This document shows positions 60,294 through 64,000 of a stretch of DNA of 64,000 bases, in pieces. Below the pieces are notes generated by a model. It saw only the letters and a list, made by a program, of their open reading frames with translations. It ran no database searches and had not been told where the DNA came from. Numbering within the stretch: the first letter of the stretch is position 1; each line of letters opens with the position of its first letter. This stretch comes from VRUE01 sp963780815 (GTDB lineage Bacteria > Actinomycetota > Thermoleophilia > Solirubrobacterales > 70-9): positions 124,001 to 188,000 of the forward strand of contig CAWADG010000004.1 in the NCBI GenBank assembly GCA_963780815.1. The letters run 5' to 3'. The position numbers and the translations under genes are program-made.

Positions 60294-62921
60294 ATGAACG
60301 CGGACGGCAACGAGCTCTTCCTCCTCGACGGGAACTCGCTCGCCTACCGGGCGTTCTTCGCGCTGCCGGAGTCGATCGCGACGGCGGACGGGCGGCCGAC
60401 GAACGCGATCTACGGGCTGGCGTCGATGCTGGGGAAAATCGTCGTCGAGCACAAACCGGCGGGTTTGATCGCGGCCTGGGACGCGGGGATGTCAGGGCGC
60501 GAGAAGACGTACGAGCCTTACAAGGCCCAGCGGCCACCGCGGCCCGACCTGCTGCGCGAGCAGTGGCCGCACCTGATGCCGCTGATCGAGGCCTTCGGCT
60601 ACACCAACGTCAGGGTCGAGGGCTACGAGGCCGACGACGTCATCGGGACGCTGGCGCGCCGCGCGCAGGAGGAGGCGATCCCGGTGATGGTCGTCTCGGG
60701 CGACCGCGACGTCTACCAACTGGTCGGCGACGGGATCAGGGTTATGACCACCTCCCGCGGCGTTACCGAGACCAAGGTCTACGACCGCGACGGCGTGATC
60801 GAGCGCTACGGCGTCCCGCCCGAGCTGGTCACCGACCTGATCGGCCTGAAAGGCGACACCTCCGACAACATCCCCGGCGTCCCCGGGATCGGCGAGAAGA
60901 CCGGCGCCCAGCTGCTGCAGGAGTTCGGCTCGCTCGAGGAGGTCCTCGCCAACGTCGAGAAGGTCTCCGGCGCGAAACGCAAGCAGAACCTGGTCGAGCA
61001 CGCCGACGACGCGCGGGTCTCGAAGCAGCTGGCGACGCTGCAATTCGACGTCGAGACCGGCATCGACTTCGGCGAGGTGATGGGCGCCACCCCCGACCGC
61101 AGCACCTTGCGCGAGTTCATGCGTGAGTTCGAGCTGCGGGCGGTGATGGAAAGGCTCGAGGAGGGCCTTCCGGACGATGACGCGGTACCCGGCCGCAGCG
61201 TCGAGACCGAGCTCGAGGTCGAGCTGGTCGAGGGGACCCCCGACGACCTGCGCGAGGGCGGCGCGGCGCTGGCGATCGAGGGGGACCGCTGGGCCGCGGC
61301 CCAAGGCGACCGGATCGTCGGCGGCAGCTCGAGCCTCGACGAGCTCGTGGTCGCCCTCCAAGGCCGGCCGATCGCCGGCCACGACCTGAAGTCGCTCGGC
61401 GGCGGCCGCCACGGCCTGCTCGCGGCGGCCGCCCGCGAGGGGGTCGTGCTCGAGCTCGACCACGACACGATGCTCGCCGCCTACGTGCTGGAGCCCCAGC
61501 GGCGCACATACGGGCTGTCCGAGCTCGCCGCCGACGCCGGGATCGGGATCGCCGCGACGGAGGCGGCGGGCGCTGGCGATTCCGATGACGGCCAGCTTGC
61601 CCTCGGCGAGGAGCCCGATGCCGGCCTCGACCCGGCCGAGGAGGCCCGCCTGGTCGCGGCCCTCGCCGACGCCCAGCGCCCGCGTCTCGAGGAGCTCGAG
61701 CTGGTGCCGCTGTTGAGCGAAGTCGAGCTGCCGCTGGTCGACGTGCTCGCGGCGATGGAACGGGAGGGCCTGAAGCTCGACGCCGAGCGGCTGGCCGAGG
61801 TCGGCGCCGGCTTCGGCGAGCGCATCGAGACGCTCGAACGCGAGATCTTCGAGCTGGCCGACGAGGAGTTCACGATCGGCTCCCCGCAGCAGGTCGGCCG
61901 CGTCCTCTTCGAGAAGCTTGGGCTGACCCGCAAGCGCCGGGGCAAAACGGGCTTCTCAACGGATGCGCGCGTCCTCGCCCAGATCCGCGACGAGCACCCG
62001 ATCGTCGAGAAGATCGAGAGCTGGCGTGAGCTCAGCAAGCTGAAGAGCACCTATCTCGACTCCCTGCCAGAGCTGATCGACCCCGAGACGGGACGGGTGC
62101 ACACGACGTTCAACCAGGCCTCGACGACGACCGGCCGCCTCTCGAGTACAAACCCCAACCTCCAGAACATCCCGATCCGGACCGAGATCGGCCGCCCGGT
62201 CCGCGCCTGCTTCGTGGCCGAGAAGGGCGCCCGGCTGCTGTCCGCCGACTACAGCCAGGTCGAGCTCCGGGTCCTCGCCCACGTCGCCGACGAGGCGGTC
62301 CTGAAGGAGATCTTCGCGGCGGGCGAAGACGTCCACGCCGCCACCGCGGCGGAGGTCTTCGGCATCTCCCGCGAGGAGGTCGACCTCGGCCAGCGCTCGA
62401 AGGCGAAGATGGTCAACTTCGGGATCGTCTACGGGCTGACCGGGTTCGGCCTCGCCGACCGCCTCAACATCCCCCGCAAGGAGGGCGAGGAGTTCGTCGC
62501 CCGCTATCTTGAGCGATTTCCGGCGGTCCGCGCGTTCCGCGAGGAGGTCGTCGAGCGGGCCCAGGAGGAGGGCTTCGTCCGTACGCTGATGGGTCGCCGC
62601 CGGCCGATCCCGGAGCTCCGCTCGGGCAACCCCAACACCCGGCGCCTCGGCGAGCGGCTGGCGGTCAACACCGTGATCCAGGGGACCGCCGCCGACATCA
62701 TCAAGGTCGCGATGGTCCGCTGTCAGCTGGCGCTGGCGGAGGCGGGGACCAAGACTCGCCTGATCCTCCAGATTCATGACGAGCTCCTGTTCGAGGGCCC
62801 GCCGCGGGAGATGGACGACGCGGCCGAGTTGGTGCGGCGCGAGATGTGCGCCGCGTACCGGCTCGACCCGGCGCTCGAGGTCGACATCGGCGTCGGCTCG
62901 GACTGGCTCGACGCGAAGTGA
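60294..62921 (+). CDS. polA: DNA polymerase I
   Basis: An 875-residue repair/replication polymerase. The 5'-3' exonuclease domain (about 1-290) has LLDGNSLAYRAFFALPE, GYEADDVIGTLA, VSGDRDVYQLV and IGLKGDTSDNIPGVPGIGEK. The middle exonuclease-like domain (about 300-460) lacks the DxE of the proofreading site, so proofreading is presumably absent. The polymerase domain has LLSADYSQVELRVLAHVA, the O-helix KAKMVNFGIVYGLTGFGLA and LQIHDELLFE. ATG 60294 is preferred to TTG 60285. Confidence 0.95.
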   Translation: MNADGNELFLLDGNSLAYRAFFALPESIATADGRPTNAIYGLASMLGKIVVEHKPAGLIAAWDAGMSGREKTYEPYKAQRPPRPDLLREQWPHLMPLIEAFGYTNVRVEGYEADDVIGTLARRAQEEAIPVMVVSGDRDVYQLVGDGIRVMTTSRGVTETKVYDRDGVIERYGVPPELVTDLIGLKGDTSDNIPGVPGIGEKTGAQLLQEFGSLEEVLANVEKVSGAKRKQNLVEHADDARVSKQLATLQFDVETGIDFGEVMGATPDRSTLREFMREFELRAVMERLEEGLPDDDAVPGRSVETELEVELVEGTPDDLREGGAALAIEGDRWAAAQGDRIVGGSSSLDELVVALQGRPIAGHDLKSLGGGRHGLLAAAAREGVVLELDHDTMLAAYVLEPQRRTYGLSELAADAGIGIAATEAAGAGDSDDGQLALGEEPDAGLDPAEEARLVAALADAQRPRLEELELVPLLSEVELPLVDVLAAMEREGLKLDAERLAEVGAGFGERIETLEREIFELADEEFTIGSPQQVGRVLFEKLGLTRKRRGKTGFSTDARVLAQIRDEHPIVEKIESWRELSKLKSTYLDSLPELIDPETGRVHTTFNQASTTTGRLSSTNPNLQNIPIRTEIGRPVRACFVAEKGARLLSADYSQVELRVLAHVADEAVLKEIFAAGEDVHAATAAEVFGISREEVDLGQRSKAKMVNFGIVYGLTGFGLADRLNIPRKEGEEFVARYLERFPAVRAFREEVVERAQEEGFVRTLMGRRRPIPELRSGNPNTRRLGERLAVNTVIQGTAADIIKVAMVRCQLALAEAGTKTRLILQIHDELLFEGPPREMDDAAELVRREMCAAYRLDPALEVDIGVGSDWLDAK

Positions 62922-62929
62922 CGCCGGGC

Positions 62930-63661
62930 TCAGCCGCTGATGCCCAGAGTCCTGACCGTCTCCGACTTCGGCACGCTGCCCTGTGTAGGGCTCGTGCCGA
63001 GCACTCGGTCAGCGGCATCGGAGCTGACTCCGAACCAGAAGTGCTCGTTCTTGAAGTGATGGAGTCGGTGCGAGCGCCAGATGTTCCGGTAGTAGCGGCT
63101 CTTCGGACGGTAGGGGGTGTGGATCAGGAAGTGACACCACTCATAGGAGGCGACGAGGACGCAGCTGACCATCATCAGGCTCAGCCAAAGACCGAGGTGC
63201 GTGCCGCCGGTCAGCGCCAGCGGCCACGAGAGCAGCCACATCGTGACGGTCACCGGTACGAGGAAGCCGGCTATCAGGGCGCCGGGGATCAGCACGCCCT
63301 CCAGGACGGTGGGGTTCCGGTGGTGCCAGCGGTGCATCCGCGCCGTCGGTAGGTCGATCGTGATGCGCCCGAGGTGGCGGGGCCTGGAGTGCAGCAGGAA
63401 GACGTGGATCAACCACTCGGTGAACGGCTGGGCCGCGATCAGGGCGGCGGCTACCGCGAGGTCGCGCCAGCTCCAGCCGCCGACCACGATTCGGGCCGCC
63501 AGGAAGGCGGCGAAGAAGGCCGCGAGGACGCGGGGCGAGCCGAAGCGCATGAAGGCCCGCGCACAGGCGGAGAGCGACACTGAACCGCGGCCGCGACCTG
63601 TGATCGCGACCGCGGTTGTCATCAGTGGGTCTGCCGCGAGGCTGTCCTGCGTACCCGTCAC
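62930..63661 (-). CDS. Fatty-acid hydroxylase / sterol desaturase-family membrane protein
   Basis: A 243-residue di-iron membrane enzyme. Histidine clusters HVFLLH, MHRWHHRNP, EWCHFLIHT and WRSHRLHHFKNEHFWFGV match the fatty-acid hydroxylase superfamily, with four or five membrane helices between them. Substrate may be a fatty acid or carotenoid-like lipid. It converges on polA with only 8 nt between the stops, leaving no room for a terminator. Confidence 0.85.
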   Translation of the reverse strand: MTGTQDSLAADPLMTTAVAITGRGRGSVSLSACARAFMRFGSPRVLAAFFAAFLAARIVVGGWSWRDLAVAAALIAAQPFTEWLIHVFLLHSRPRHLGRITIDLPTARMHRWHHRNPTVLEGVLIPGALIAGFLVPVTVTMWLLSWPLALTGGTHLGLWLSLMMVSCVLVASYEWCHFLIHTPYRPKSRYYRNIWRSHRLHHFKNEHFWFGVSSDAADRVLGTSPTQGSVPKSETVRTLGISG

Positions 63662-63672
63662 GGGCGCTTAGG

Positions 63673-64000
63673 CTACCCGCCCAGCTCAACCTTCTCGAAG
63701 GTTGCCTGGCCGTTGGAGACGCGCAGCTCGGCCTCCTTCACGACGGCCCCTTCGGTCAGGTCGGCAGTGGTGCAGTTGCCGCCGGTATCGCCGCCACCGT
63801 CGTGCGAGCCGCTCTGGTCGCCGCCATTGTCCTCGCCCTGGTCATCGCCGGCCTCTTCGCCCTGGTCTTCGCCGGGGTCGTCGCCGGCCTCTTCTCCATT
63901 GTGGTCTCCGGAGTCCTCGCCTTCGTTGTCTCCGGCCTCTTCGCCTTCGTCGTCGCCCGACTGTTCTTCGTTGTCGGACGAGGAGCCGTCGCCCTCACTC
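63673..64000 (-). CDS. C-terminal end of an acidic repeat-rich protein (5' end outside window)
   Basis: The minus-strand frame ending at TAG (63675-63673) is open to the window edge. About 65 visible residues are Asp/Glu/Gly-rich with a drifting repeat of the form GEEAGDDxGEDxG, followed by GGNCTTADLTEGAVVKEAEL and RVSNGQATFEKVELGG, a small folded-looking tail with one cysteine. Such acidic linkers occur in secreted, often calcium-binding or wall-associated proteins. Family not recognised. Confidence 0.7.
   Translation of the reverse strand, partial: SEGDGSSSDNEEQSGDDEGEEAGDNEGEDSGDHNGEEAGDDPGEDQGEEAGDDQGEDNGGDQSGSHDGGGDTGGNCTTADLTEGAVVKEAELRVSNGQATFEKVELGG

Noticed and set aside
60294..62921. 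Frameshift or decay in polA because the middle domain lacks exonuclease residues
   Set aside because: The frame is continuous and 5' nuclease and polymerase motifs are intact; loss of the proofreading site is common in actinobacterial PolA.

Overview
The window is a very GC-rich, densely packed chromosomal segment. Gene content and order (mreBCD-mrdA-rodA-rng-rplU-rpmA-obgE-proBA-nadD-rsfS; comEA-comEC-holA; hrcA-dnaJ-prmA; phoH-ybeY-era; hisIE-trpEGDC/FBA), paired MaoC-type hydratases, GTG starts and hard G/C third-position bias point to an actinobacterium, most likely class Thermoleophilia (Solirubrobacterales-like). This placement is inference from gene families; no rRNA gene is present. 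I see no phage, CRISPR array or intact IS element.

Layout. 0-4 kb: 3' part of valS, folC, a 40-residue membrane peptide, a zinc-ribbon membrane protein, ndk and maf. 4-11.5 kb: the rod-elongation cluster mreB-mreC-mreD-mrdA(PBP2)-rodA, then RNase E/G. 11.5-20 kb: rplU-rpmA, a large secreted M4 metalloprotease on the opposite strand, obgE, proB, proA, nadD and rsfS. 20-24 kb: a DivIVA-like protein, a PD-(D/E)XK-like nuclease overlapping tRNA-Ala(GGC), an antitoxin remnant, a ZIP-like permease, an HtrA-like protease and SpoIIM-like and small membrane proteins. 24-32 kb: leuS, a cupin, comEA-comEC, holA, rpsT (minus) and murJ. 32-44 kb: a multi-spanning glycosyltransferase-like protein, lepA, two hot-dog hydratases, hrcA-dnaJ-prmA, a DUF2269-like protein, murI, yqeY, phoH, ybeY and era. 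44-55 kb: a flavoprotein monooxygenase divergent from a TetR regulator with a clear operator between them, then hisIE and a complete tryptophan set interrupted by an HtrA/DegP gene between trpC and trpF. 55-64 kb: pfkA, a small lipoprotein, an epimerase and malic enzyme (minus), a TfoX-like protein, a secreted unknown, polA, a fatty-acid-hydroxylase-like enzyme and the end of an acidic secreted protein.

The most unusual signal is a population of palindromic insertions, several inside or across coding sequences (valS, comEC, the glycosyltransferase-like gene, prmA, the trpB/trpA junction). Two families are multi-copy here. Family A has an identical 54-bp core at 29853-29906 and 34411-34464. 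Family B has an identical 22-bp core at 40185-40206 and, inverted, at 53926-53947. In every copy the core is flanked by long inverted arms whose sequence differs from site to site yet pairs within each site. In valS one arm encodes conserved synthetase residues, so the other arm appears to be an inverted copy of host sequence. This looks like an insertion mechanism that makes inverted rather than direct target duplications.

Other notable points are an AT-rich, rare-codon island in the most conserved part of phoH, a 165-bp MITE-like element that supplies the stop codon of proA and the start codon of nadD, many TANNNT boxes 6-11 nt upstream of start codons (apparently leaderless genes), and start codons buried in perfect inverted repeats at degP and trpF.
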